This document shows positions 9,309 through 19,709 of a stretch of 27,837 nt of DNA, piece by piece. The DNA comes from Byssochlamys sp. IMV 00236. Taxonomy: Eukaryota > Ascomycota > Eurotiomycetes > Eurotiales > Thermoascaceae. The notes below the pieces were generated by a model, which was given only the letters and a program-made list of their open reading frames with translations, was not told the DNA's origin and searched no databases. Position 1 is the first letter of the stretch. Every line of letters starts with the position of its first letter. A program made the position numbers and the translations under genes. The DNA lies in assembly GCA_001931875.2 (NCBI GenBank), contig MSJH02000718.1, positions 1 to 27,837 on the forward strand. Direction: 5' to 3'.

Positions 9309-12300
9309 TTAATGTTTATAGTTTAGCCATATGCTGACACTATCTGGACCAACTAAATCCCGAACGGTAGCCACCAGTAATTCTAATTCCACAGAGAGCT
9401 GTTCCGAGTTCATCATATAAGTACTATAATACGTATATTCTCTTTCGCCTAAATGCTGTACTTTGAACACATCCATCCTACGCGCCAGGTTTGTCAATGT
9501 ACGTCTTGCCTTGGTTGGTCTGACAACATATGGCGGTAAAGGAGACTTGTTGGTCAATGCATCAGAGCTTAAATGAAGCGCGGTCAAGTAAGACGCAATC
9601 TATACAAAAATATTTTTTAATACCTTTTAGTGCCTCATTTTCTGTGTACGTGTCATACCATCTGTTTTCTTGCTTGCCATGTATCTTTAACAACCATCAT
9701 TCTCCATTCAAATGAAATCTTTTGTATGACAAACTCCATTCCAATGATCAAGCCTAATATGTTATCAAGCACCTGAAGCAGATAAAGGTACCTGTGTGCT
9801 GGGAATGTCCCTCGTAATGTAGGTTCAAATCGGCTTTGGTCCAAAAGGACGCGTTCACCTTTGATCTGTTGACGTATATTGTTTGCGATGGCCTGAAATA
9901 ATGCCCTATCTGCCCGTCGAGTCTCAGGATCTTCGGGTGTGTCTCGAACAAGAAGTGCTAAAAATGTCGAATAGAGTGAGCCGAGGTCACCGATGGTATT
10001 TGAAATACGATGCCGTAGTTCAACTCTGCCTGTCCTCGGGTATGGAAAGGCACTGATGATAAGTGCAGCAAGCACACCTACAAGACAGGTCACTGTTCTC
10101 TAAATAATGTAAAAATATATTAGTTAAAATGACACAAATAACAAGTGTATTATTACTTGGTAGGTGATGACAAAGATTGTTGTTTGATTGTTTCCTTCGT
10201 CCAGATTATAAGTATATCCAAGAACTAATAATAAAGATATGAGTTCTAACATTTTTATCCCAATATTAATGACTTACTCAATGATGTTGTTACTAATGCA
10301 AACAGACCACTTGCTTTCCAAAACTTGCCATTGATATAAACCAGCCACCAGGGCAAATTGACGAAAAACGTCAAAACGATCAGGCCAGGGATAGTACCCC
10401 TGGCTATTTCCCAAATGATTATGCTTTGAATTGCACCAATGAACGTTCCTACTGTACGCGTTGTTGTTCTACTCAAAATGTTAGAGACAATATATATATA
10501 TATATATATATATCTTTTTTGATTACTTACGCAAAAAAATTGCTTCCTACTGAAGGACCCATCCAGATGAGAGCCACGACAACAGCCCACTGTCCACGAG
10601 ATTCAGAATACCAACCGACAGAGTCTTCGAGAAATGCTGGCAAGGATAGCGCTACGACCACGATGATGGCACGAAAGGCAAAGGCAGCATCAGCAGTATA
10701 GACGTATTGAATGATAAACAGGTACACATTATAAAAGAAATGCTGTCGTTTGGTGGTGGGGTAAGCAGCATCTGGATCATGATAGTCCATTGGATCCAAC
10801 GCGTTCCTCCTCCAGGGGTTTATCACTACTTTTTCCAAATGGCCCTGTCTGTGCTCGTCAGGCGTTCGGACCTGTCCACGGTAAGGTGTTTCCAGTTTAT
10901 ATAATGGCTTCTTTTGTAATTGACTTTCTAAGTCTACGATGGATGACCGTCGGTGAGTCGCTGCAGACGCTGCAATTAATGTGGCGCGTCTTCTCAAGCT
11001 TTCTTGGATGGCCAGCGGATGCGTGGTTCCTGCAATAGCAGCAGGTGTCTCTAGGTCAAAGGATGCTTCTGTCTGATGATCTTGAAATAACCATTTGGTA
11101 AACGACAGATGCGGCCACCAGAGTTGACGACGACTACGGTTGAGGTCGAGCTCATAGATAAGCGATGTTAATGTGTACAGTAGCTTTGCAAATGTGTGCA
11201 GATTGAACTGAAAGGTGAGCAAAAGGAATAGGATACGCCTGGGTACACCTGTAGATGTATAGAGCTTGTTGAGGCCAACGAGTCTCTGTTCATGGAACTG
11301 ACGGATTGCTTCATAAAGAGGAATTGAAGGATCGACGGATGGATCGTAATAAAACGCCTTTTCTTCCTCTTTTTCTTTCTCTGTTCCCACCTTCCACCGA
11401 TAATAGTACTTGTAAAAGAAAGGTTTGCCTTGATATCGAGGATCCAATGACTGCATGCGTCGCAACCGTTTGATCGATTCTTTAACAGCTTCTGAACAGG
11501 CGAGTGCCAGATGAACGTAAGTCGGCCTGACAACATTCAATATCTCGTCATAATCAGTTTTCCAAAAAGTGATCACCTTCATTGAATCTTCCCATTGAAC
11601 TTTTCGTGGTCTCAATTGCTGGCTTGAACATGTGGTCTCGTTACTCTCTGTCGATTCTTCTTCTTCACTGTCCGATACCTCCAAGGCCTCTGCTTCTTCT
11701 TCATCATCCGTTCCACCATAGTAGCTGCGAGGTCTCTTTATGTGCATCTCATCATCCTGTTGACTGTCCCGCTCCATCACTTTCCTTTCTGCATTTCGCA
11801 TGTTTTCCTCCATTGCACGGCTGATACCCAACCCCCTGAGAGGCACATGCAGCTGCTTGATCAAAGTAGTGAGCTCACTGACGTCAGTGGTTGCAATGAC
11901 GTTGTACGACGGCTCCCTTCGGACCATGCGTTTCTTTTGTATCAAGGTTGAGACAAGGAGATCGACTTTTTTATGTATTACGGCAACCGAATCAACATGA
12001 TGTTCTGACTGTAAAAAGGCGTTTACCTGGTGCTGTGTGATATAATCAAACTCTTCCAACACCTTGATCAATTGTTCAACGTACACCCGTGTGCTGTTTT
12101 CCGGAAAGAGAAAGAAGACAAGAAAGATGAGAGCAAATCCGACAAGGGTGGGAATTAGTGCTTGGAGCTATCGTGGAAAGTTTAGCGAATGTAGGTTTAA
12201 GAGATGCTAGAATCAACTTACAGTAGGAGCTGTTGTAAACTCCGAATTTTGAACAGCGGCTGTCAGACTGATGACCATGATCGTAGCTGCCAACATACCG

Positions 12301-12806
12301 CCCACATTTGCCTTCTCTACTCTGACTCGAATGATGCTAAGGAAGAAACAGCCAATGATTAAGAAGAACATCAAGATGACGCATACTTTGGGTTGAGCCA
12401 TCATCGTGTTTGTCTGATCTCGTACCAGGCTCGACAAAAACGTACCGAGGATAGACCAGGCGGCGACAAGACAGCACATCAGACTGCCATACACGACGTC
12501 CTCTGCTAAAAAACCATACGATTTCGACGGATGCACAAACTCAACTGCGACAGCGGCTAGGATACCACTAGCGCCTGTTAACTGACGAATAGGATCGATC
12601 AAGAAGAGACCAAAGGCGATCGTGAGTGCAATGTTTGCCTTGACAATCTTGACACAGATCGGCCAGGTCATCGATTTCCAGAAACCTGCCAGTCGTTGCT
12701 GGATCGATTCGAGTGGTAGAGGATGACCAGTGGTCGATGATAGTCGAAACCGTGTTTTTGCGTCCAGTATCTTGTTCTTTTTTGGTCGTGCTTTCTTTTT
12801 GCTCAT
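9309..12806 (-). CDS. Bre4/aromatic-acid-exporter-like membrane protein
   Basis: Fungal relative of yeast Bre4 and of FUSC/aromatic acid exporters (ArAE_2_N and ArAE_2/DUF2421 domains), thought to move organic anions across a membrane; substrate unknown. Six exons (12806-12222, 12167-10531, 10468-10278, 10224-10157, 10099-9659, 9599-9309) with introns of 53-62 bp keep frame and give 1070 aa. A basic N-terminus (MSKKKARPKKNK) precedes a first membrane bundle (~45-220, including CVKIVKANIALTIAFGLFLI and the FVHPSKSYG loop). A cytosolic part follows with an acidic stretch (~349-372) and a phospho-rich Ser/Arg region. A second bundle lies at ~670-870 (GQWAVVVALIWMGPSVGSNFFA; RTVGTFIGA). The C-terminal ~200 residues are the DUF2421 part (ALFQAIANNIRQQ, PAHRYLYLLQVLDN). 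This duplicated bundle-soluble-bundle-soluble layout is typical of the family. Intron 2 carries a (TA)n tract. Confidence 0.92.
10491..10513. repeat. (TA)n microsatellite in an intron
   Basis: About 11 TA units lie between the donor and branch point of the second intron (10530-10469) of the Bre4-like gene. Length variation here would alter intron size without changing the protein. Confidence 0.9.
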
Positions 12807-13158
12807 GTATTTGAAATTTTAAAAAAAAAAGTAGGAAAAAAAATGGATAAAAGATTAGGAAATGTACGCACACCATATTTATGCAAGGCAAGCTTTTTTT
12901 TCTGGCTTCATTGATTGGCTAAATGCTCTCTGCAATTAAAACTTGCAACAGTTTGATGAGTTTTGCTGCAGCAACAGAAAAAAACAAGGGGAAATAATAG
13001 ATGGAGATGACATGCAAATGTAAGATATAGATGTGATCATCTCATTGTGCTATTTTTTATATGTAAAACGCCGATTCTTGTCCCGTTTTAAACAAGATAA
13101 CAAATATATGCTTGATGACAACATAATAAAGTGTATTTTTACTTTTTCAAATTCTAAA
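12807..13158. other. Intergenic: promoter of Bre4-like gene and 3' end of GDP-mannose transporter
   Basis: No gene is seen. It holds the 5' leader of the minus-strand gene at 12806, A/T tracts, a CCAAT box and the presumed 3' UTR of the transporter. Confidence 0.6.
12913..12920 (-). promoter_or_regulatory. CCAAT box upstream of the Bre4-like gene
   Basis: The minus strand reads AGCCAATC about 107 bp upstream of the ATG at 12806, a usual distance for a Hap/NF-Y site. Consensus match only. Confidence 0.35.
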
Positions 13159-14495
13159 TTAGGGTTTTCCATGATCTTTCACTGCGTCTATGTTACTTTG
13201 GCTGGATGAAGACATTGGAATGATTTCCTTGTTGTTCTGTGGTGTACTATTGGGTGATGTCTTTGCAACCGAATAAACGATACCGGCAATGAAACCTAAG
13301 AGTCTTTAGTTATTTGAAGTAAAAAAATATATAAATCCAACTTACCAACTATAATTGCAGTAACATTTCCAAATGTAGCAGGATCACCAAAAAACAAGAT
13401 ACCAGAGGCAGCAATAGGCAACTTATTTAAAGCGCCTACCATGGAATAAGTAGTAGAAGATGTCGTACGTACACACCAAGCAGAAGCATATGACATGGCA
13501 AATGCAGATGCACCTGAGAAGATCATGGCCATCACCACTTGTTGACGTATATCACTAGGGCTATTGAAATATTAGATCTCTCTAATTTAAATCAATAACC
13601 TATACTTACAAATTGATTGCCAAGTTTTCTGCTGACCAATCTTCAAAGATGAAACTAGGAATGATGAGAAATGGGATAGAAAGGATGTTGTTATAAAAGA
13701 CAGTATCAAAATCTTTAAAGTTGGTCAACTTGATTCTCTTTCTCATATAAAGGACAAATGCTGCTGATGTGATACAGTTGGTTGCCATCCAAAAATAGCC
13801 TGCAATGGTTGTATCTAATTGCACTATTTCTGATAATGTTTCACTAATATCCGCCCATCCAGCAATGACAGAGGATAAGACCTGTAAGAGACGTCAGAAA
13901 TTTTTTCTATCTTTGATCTGTCTTTTAGTTACCATCAGTCCAAACGAGATCAGCATCAGATGAGTGACTCTACCGCCAAACCAAAGCACTTCACCATAGG
14001 CAATAAGGATAATAGTCAAATTTTTAAAAATAGTGTAGATTGGGATACGGAGGTACTGAAGTGCTTTTGAGCCTGTATAGATCATACCAACCAGTGATAT
14101 TGCCACAGGTAACCATTTACGTGCTTCGTCTTTGTCAAAATCACGGAACTTGATAAGGTTGAAAAACTTGAAGACGACCAATAGGAACACTGTGACCAAG
14201 TTCTGTATAAAAAAAAGTTAGTTTATATATATACTATTATTATTATCATTACCTGAATTGTTAATAGTAAAAAGTTCATATTGAATTCATAACCACTCAA
14301 GACATACTTGTTAGTCACTGTCATCAGTATAGAAGCAAAGCAATAACTGGCAATGGGTAGAATGGCTCTGGCAGTAGGGGATAATTTGATACCAGATGGT
14401 GCAACTACTGTTTGCTGATTATGACCGTAATGACTGTTTTCAGCTTCTTCTTGGTCAATGACCACTTTATATTCCTTGGCCTTATCGTCTCCCAT
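13159..14495 (-). CDS. VRG4: Golgi GDP-mannose transporter (Vrg4/Gmt type)
   Basis: It exchanges cytosolic GDP-mannose for GMP across the Golgi membrane and supplies mannan and glycoprotein synthesis (family knowledge). Five exons (14495-14253, 14202-13933, 13881-13610, 13560-13346, 13295-13159) with introns of 49-51 bp give 378 aa, normal for the family. The two GDP-mannose signatures are present: FYNN (residues 233-236) and GALNK (304-308, in [14 protein letters not shown]). About ten hydrophobic segments occur between ~45 and 350, for example [19 protein letters not shown] and [13 protein letters not shown]. The ~40-residue N-terminal tail and the ~35-residue C-terminal tail are hydrophilic and cytosolic. 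The gene is likely essential and single-function; it shows no damage. Confidence 0.95.
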
Positions 14496-14960
14496 TGCTG
14501 TGTCTGTAAAGCGGGAAGAAAAAAAGAGACTAAAATGAATAAGAATAGACAGAAAGCGGTAAAAAAAAAAAGGACAACAAAAAGATTCTGAGTTTTATTT
14601 GAAAGTGATCGCCCAACAAAAAGCTCAGAGTGTGCATCCCCTCGCCTTGATCGTTTTGATAAACTGTAAACAATGACTTGAAAAAGATGTCATACTACCT
14701 AAAATTAGACAGTGAAGCCTTTTTGAGTATCTCTTTGGATGTAAAATGTAGAATAGACAAAAGAATTATTGTTGTGGAAGTTTGATTTTACACAGATCTT
14801 AGTTCAAAGATGGTTTATATAGAAACATCCATAATTACTGTCCAAATGGGAAAAATGCCGTGTTTAATATTGATTTCGAAACATAAATGATTGACAGACA
14901 CTAATTTGTATATTATATCCAGTTTCACTAAACAGTGGAGGTAGATGACGAAACAATTAA
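14496..14960. other. Intergenic region at the edge of the transposon-rich block
   Basis: It contains the leader and promoter of the GDP-mannose transporter (A-rich purine tracts on the plus strand at about 14515-14585). I see no gene and no clear TATA box. Confidence 0.5.
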
Positions 14961-15347
14961 GATATTCTAAAACCGCTGAAAGTCAAGTTAATCCCAATTA
15001 TCTTGTGGACCGATGATATCAGCAAGAAAGCGAATCCATATGGAGCCTACTTGGTGAACACTGCTGTGATGGATATGAAGGAGAGGAACAAGTATGATAA
15101 CAAGATTATTTTTTTTTTTTTTCATTTGTACTCATATCAAATTGGATGCAGTGGGCTTACCTGTCCTATCTCTCAGGATTTAGATGTTCTGGAGAAACCT
15201 GGTATTATAATGCATGATATTACAGTGGGTGAAAACATCCTTGCCATTGCTCCTGTTCTCTTCATTGTTGGTGATAATGTGCACCATGTTGAGCTTTGTT
15301 TAAGCAGAGTATCTCATGATGTGTGTTCCTGTCGCCATTGCGTTTAG
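14961..15347 (+). pseudogene. Relic of a fungal transposon-encoded protein
   Basis: The frame opens after a TAA at 14958 and reads KLIPIILWTDDISKK, then LLEKP-like sequence, then ILAIAPVLFIVGDNVHH and CSCRHCV before a TAG at 15347. From memory, 'LWTDD(x)S' followed ~100 residues later by 'APVLFI.GDNP.H.ELC' and a CxxC is a pattern of large, repetitive fungal transposon-associated proteins with no firm name; I could not confirm this. Only the middle of such a protein is present; there is no start, and a T14 run interrupts it. Coding-like sequence (TDPQLPRFNNLTS) seems to go on past the stop to about 15434. Confidence 0.5.
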
Positions 15348-15434
15348 CAAACTGATCCTCAACTACCAAGGTTTAATAACCTCACTTCATTCCAAATCAC
15401 AATAAATGTTCTCATTGCTCCCACCAAAACAAAG

Positions 15435-15851
15435 TAGCAGCACTATAATATACAGTTGTATACAGGTGTATACACAAAACTATAGATTTATACAAAGTTC
15501 GTTTGTGACTGTTATTTTCAACCTCGTGATCATAAAGTGGACTTGGGAAATATATATACAGTAAAATGTAAAATGTTCCAAAAAAAATCACACACAGAAG
15601 AAAAGGATCCTCTTTTATATTTTTTTTCGAGTGTCAAGAGAGCAATGTGACACGACATCATTTTCAAAGTGAAGCGACGCAGTTTCTAATAACAACGATT
15701 TTCACTTCTGAAAACGCGAAATTGATTTTGATTGGCCAGTGACATCATTTCTGATTGACTTGCGACATCAATTTTGATTGGTTGCGACTTTGCTTGTTGG
15801 AAGCACTGCATATATTTCATTTTCTTACAAATACAAAATACCTTGTCTCAA
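15435..15851. other. Non-coding leader of the five-exon element gene
   Basis: The region has palindromic GTATAC-rich sequence at 15455-15486, poly-A/T runs, then the direct repeats with inverted CCAAT boxes at 15725-15789, about 60-130 bp before the ATG at 15852. No coding frame is seen. Confidence 0.55.
15725..15789 (+). promoter_or_regulatory. Three imperfect ~22-bp direct repeats with inverted CCAAT boxes
   Basis: Copies at 15725-15746, 15747-15769 and 15770-15789 share the pattern ATTTTGATTGG..TGCGACATC. Copies 1 and 3 contain ATTGG (reverse CCAAT). Back-to-back spacing and position just before the ATG suggest an upstream activating region of the following gene. The reading is by eye. 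Confidence 0.5.
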
Positions 15852-16936
15852 ATGAACAACAACCGTGAACAAATGCTCAACAACCTTGTCCTTGCCATCA
15901 TCTCTACTCAAAATGAGATTAAGAATGCAGTAAAGACTGTTTCAACCCAGACAGCTGAAATATTGGACGAAATTATGGAGCAGAGATCTGCAAAGGAAGA
16001 ATATGAAGAAAAGCTTTTTGAGATGCAGCAAGAGAATACTAAGCTGAAAGAATAACTTGAGAGTATTCTTGCTAACACAGCAGACGCAAACAGACCAAAA
16101 TATATAAAATCAGGGACCTGTTTTAGGCAGCATATACCTTGACAGATCTGCTCAATATCCTGTTGTTGAAGGCACTAAGAACAAATCTCAATTCTCTTGG
16201 GACCTCTTAAGAAAGTTGATGAAAGATGTGCACGGCAGCCTTGTAGACAATATAATATTTAACGCTACTCGTGACTATATCACGATTTTTAGACTGCCTG
16301 CTCTTATTCGTGAAGTAAAAGACAAGCGTCAGACTGAAAATGGTAAGTCGTTTAAGGATACTGATCCTCAGGTGAAACTAACAACCATTGAGGCTCTTGA
16401 GGAGATGGCTGTTCCTTTCATACCTTTACGTGCTTGTGTCGGCTCTTGGGGCGCCAATCTCGTGCTCCGTTACTACTGGGCTCGCAATGAGAAGAGCAGG
16501 TATTTTGCTGCTTCCAGCAATGAACAAGGTAACTATATCAATTAGAAAATAAGAAATAACTTTTTTCTTTACTTTTTAAAGATCAAACGGCCCAAGAAAA
16601 TACTGCTCACGGCCGAGGTTCGCACCAACCGTCTTCTTCTGCGAGCGTTCTTCATGAAGAAAGAGATGAGAGTGATGACAGCGGTATCTGGTAAACTTTA
16701 AGAATCTAAAATATAAGGTATAGTATTACTTACACTTGTCATTATAGTGATGCCAGGCCTATCGACGCTGCAAGTATATTTACACCAACTATGCTTCACT
16801 ACAAAGCAAATGATACAAATAAGCATCGTAGTAATAATAAAGGTATATTGTAAAATGCTGTATTGAAGTGAAGAAGGTAGACTAATTGTTATTTAATATA
16901 GGTAAGCGTACTGCCAAAAGAACAAAGTTCAGGTAA
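15852..16936 (+). pseudogene. Five-exon unknown gene with one in-frame stop
   Basis: Five exons (15852-16062, 16127-16528, 16582-16690, 16748-16842, 16902-16936) with introns of 53-64 bp join in frame to 283 codons plus stop. One TAA at 16053-16055 interrupts exon 1 (KLKE-stop-LES), most simply a CAA-to-TAA change. The N-terminal ~70 residues are a coiled coil (KNAVKTVSTQTAEILDEIME). Exon 2 holds a compact domain with WDLLRKLMKDV, then ATRDYITIFRLPALIREVK and YYWARNEKSRYF, which might bind DNA, but I recognise no family. Exon 3 is acidic (HEERDESDDSG), and the last exon is basic (GKRTAKRTKFR), like a nuclear-localisation signal. It sits among transposon relics and between related palindromic repeats, so it is probably an accessory gene of a mobile element. 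A truncated 67-aa coiled-coil protein could still be made. Confidence 0.6.
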
Positions 16937-17447
16937 ATCAAATTAAAGTGTAACTTCAATTATGATGTATATAAATAAAGAATAAACTATTAAGCACAAC
17001 GTCTATTATATTTAACTGTTGTATACAATGTATAAAGTATAGTCACTATTGTAAGGATATAGGTGAAATGCTGAACCACATTTTTCAGTGTATAAAACTG
17101 TATAAATCTATATGAAGAATATACAGATTTATACATTATTTTACTTCGAACTCCCCGCTAAAATTTCCTACAGTGATATATAAAGTAATGATTTATATTC
17201 AAAGGAGAGGTCCTATTTAATTTGACTTATCACTAAAAGTGTGTACACGTAATCATATAATGTATGAATTCACACAATTCATACTGATTACAGTCGTTTA
17301 TCACAATGTCAGTTATAAGCAGACATTGTTCTACGACAGTATTAGCCTTCACGTGAATTTCCTCATGCGCGTAATGTTCGACAACAAAAATTACAGTGGC
17401 TATTCTCCTTTCTTTTTTTCTTTTTTCTTTTTTTTTTTTTAAAAAAA
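16937..17447. other. AT-rich spacer with palindromes, no gene
   Basis: The stretch includes the 3' end of the five-exon gene (AATAAAG at 16974-16980), TTGTATACAA at 17019-17028, an imperfect palindrome of TGTATAAATC-type sequence at about 17096-17136, and pyrimidine tracts ending in T13A8 at 17428-17448. Confidence 0.5.
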
Positions 17448-17723
17448 ATGCGTTTAACTTGCTTCTGCCAATCGTGCCCAGTTGCTCTTGTGGCAACAGC
17501 AACAGCATCAGTATCCCCAACAACACCAGCATCACGGTAAGATTTATAAAAAAATATGATGATCCACGCTTACACGTTCTTAATTTCTAGGGAAGAAGAT
17601 TGGCTGGGCCACCTCAAGAGAGCCCGTGATGGCTTGGAGGAGCAAATTGCTGAACTGGATGCAAAGCTGGGCCTTTTGGTCCAAAAGAGAAGACGGCTGG
17701 ACCGTCTTCTTCAAGACGAATAA
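17448..17723 (+). CDS. Small two-exon coiled-coil protein, hypothetical
   Basis: Exons 17448-17536 and 17591-17723 (54-bp intron, GTAAGA...TTCTAG) give 73 aa. The second exon is a convincing amphipathic coiled coil (EEDWLGHLKRARDGLEEQ, then LDAKLGLLVQKRRRLDRLL) ending QDE-stop. The first exon (MRLTCFCQSCP, then Ala/Thr/Ser/Pro-rich) is much less certain: its ATG abuts a T13A8 tract, and another frame of the same exon encodes a Gln/His-rich peptide. The coiled-coil exon may belong to a gene whose 5' part has been lost. No family is recognised. Confidence 0.4.
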
Positions 17724-19709
17724 AGCGCTTGTTGCTTGTTTGTTTTTTATTTTTTATTTTTTATTTTTTTGTTTATTTTGGTCTTTTTTTTTTTTTTTTG
17801 TAAAATAAGCTGCTTTGTTCATTTCATCAAAAACAATTTGGGAGTGTTTACATATTTGGAAATTATGAATAGATAAGAAGGAGACTGGCTCTCCTCTTGT
17901 TAAATACTTGAGTAAACTTATAATGCGAAATAACTTCCTTTGATGAGCATCAGTAGTTTGATATGATAATTAAAAGTAGGCTTAAAGGCGATGACATACA
18001 ATTTCTTCATCGCATTTATTTGTCCTGGCGATAGAAATATTTCATGAGGCTGATGATAAAAGCCTATAATTAGTTGTGGTCATCTTAATGATAAAGAATA
18101 AAGGACATTGATTGTAGTTGTTCTTGTTCCCTTTACCTTGTCCAAAGGCATTCATGTAAGCTGCATGAATTATATGTTTATCTCTTCCTTCCTCCTATTT
18201 TGACATTATTTTTATGGGACTTTCAGACCTTTTTCTTGGCTTTGATATGTAAACAAATAAACTTGAATAAGAGCATGATGAAAGGTATGTTTGGGTTAAA
18301 GGAGCTAACTCAGGGGTTTTCCATTTTTGTAATGAATCATCAATAAAACATGGAAGAGAGTAAATACACGACCAGGGCAACAGATGAAGCTATTCAAATT
18401 ATAATAATGAAGACAAGAGATACCTTTTAGGTCAAGCTTGTCCTTCAAAAAATCTATAAATAGCATTGAAAGGAGAGCAGATGTTTGTGTGTGTGAGTTT
18501 TTTTTTTTTTTAAAAAAAAAAGTCCTTAGTCTATTTTAGGTTAAAAGTAGGGAGAGAAAGGGATAAAGGTAGAGTAAAAATACTCAACATGGATATAGCG
18601 CTGTGGGAAAGTGTGGATACAGATATCTTTCTCTCATCATCATCGTTTGAACAACTCTCTAGGAAGTGGTTTCAAAATTAATTATCCTCATCATGCTTTC
18701 TAACACCTGTATGGCGCAGTAAAGGAGTGTTTAGTAGGCTCAAGTCTTGACTGGCTCTAGTTTTAACTCTTGTTTTGGTCTTTGCATCCTGCGAATTTCC
18801 AAGATTAGTTTACTAGACAAGGTTTTGGAATGTACCTGATGAAACAAGAAGCACTCTTTAAAAGCAACACAGAGAGTCTTGAAGCATAGTTAAGGTCACC
18901 TTGTTTCGGTTCCTCTCTTGTTGACTTTACTGTAACCTTCAAAAGCTGCCATGCACTAAACTTTAGCAGCCTTTCCTCTTTTTTTCTAAAATAAAATAAC
19001 CTGCTAGAACATTCATGAATATAATTGTGCTTAAAATCTTGCATCCTCCTTTTTTAAACAACTATTCAATAAGTATGCTCTATTGGTCAATAAAGGCTGA
19101 CATTCAGCCAGATGTACTTTTTTGTGTCTTTATCTTACTTTTTTATTTACCTTTAATCACTACTATTTCTGTACGTAATGGTAATGTCGGCATCATCGGC
19201 GAAAAAGAAAAATAAGGGGTAGTGTAACCACTGTGTAATCCTTGTATTACAAGAGAAATGTTGAATCCCATATAAAGGTCCTTTATTGATTATCAAAGAG
19301 GCATTATCGCATAAGAGATAACACTGAAAAGAGTGGAAGTTGCTAGACGCTAAAGATAGGATAAAATGGATATATAGATCTAGCTTAGTTTTTATATTAT
19401 GTTACATTGAAGGCGGCATAAGCACAATATGAATTTTGAGTCCGAATCTATAGTGTTTTATATTATCAAAAAGACAGGTCAGTACTTTTAGGACTCTTTT
19501 ATTCGATAATATAAAGCTCCCGTTAAAGGATATTTAGAATAAGGGTATTTATAGTCAATGATTTGAAGGTTTACTACATAACTTGTCTCTACATGCTTGA
19601 TGAATTTACTTGTGGTTGATTATGATTTTACTCTCTTAACAACACCATGTTGTCTAAGAAGCTATCGTTAAGGACCTAACTAGTGGATTTATTCTTTGAT
19701 GTGCTAATT
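17724..19709. other. 2-kb AT-rich region without a convincing gene
   Basis: It contains a (TTTTTA)n-like tract (about 17743-17800), a T14A10 tract at 18498-18521, and a 30-codon plus-strand frame at about 18590-18682 (MDIALWESVDTD...) that looks coding-like but has no partner exon. Two interleaved short inverted repeats lie at 19438-19511. ORF2 (reverse transcriptase) of the LINE-like relic upstream on the minus strand should lie here, but I found no trace of it. Confidence 0.5.
18498..18521. repeat. T14A10 tract
   Basis: Uninterrupted T14 followed directly by A10. The same arrangement occurs at 17428-17448 (T13A8) and at the end of the window (T16A15). Confidence 0.9.

Larger units (their letters stand above)
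15455..17042. mobile_element. Candidate element bounded by similar GTTGTATACA-rich ends
   Basis: The left sequence 15455-15486 (GTTGTATACA, then GTGTATACAC, ending CTATAG) resembles the right sequence 17018-17042 (GTTGTATACAATGTATAAAG, ending TATAG) in the same orientation, 1.56 kb apart. The motif AGATTTATACA also recurs at about 15483, 17106 (inverted) and 17124. The five-exon gene lies exactly between. The similarity is short and AT-rich and could be coincidental. Confidence 0.25.

Noticed and set aside
11582..12000. Several plus-strand frames over the Bre4-like exon
   Set aside because: They are antisense shadows of a well-supported coding exon.
17239..17442. 67-codon frame ending in poly-Phe
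   Set aside because: The end is a translated T tract; the rest is AT-rich with no coding character.
18590..18682. 30-codon frame MDIALWESVDTD...
   Set aside because: It reads plausibly but has no donor or partner exon and is too short to support alone.
19438..19511. Interleaved inverted repeats (GAGTCC/GGACTC and TATTATC/GATAATA)
   Set aside because: The stems are only 6-7 bp in AT-rich DNA and are expected by chance.
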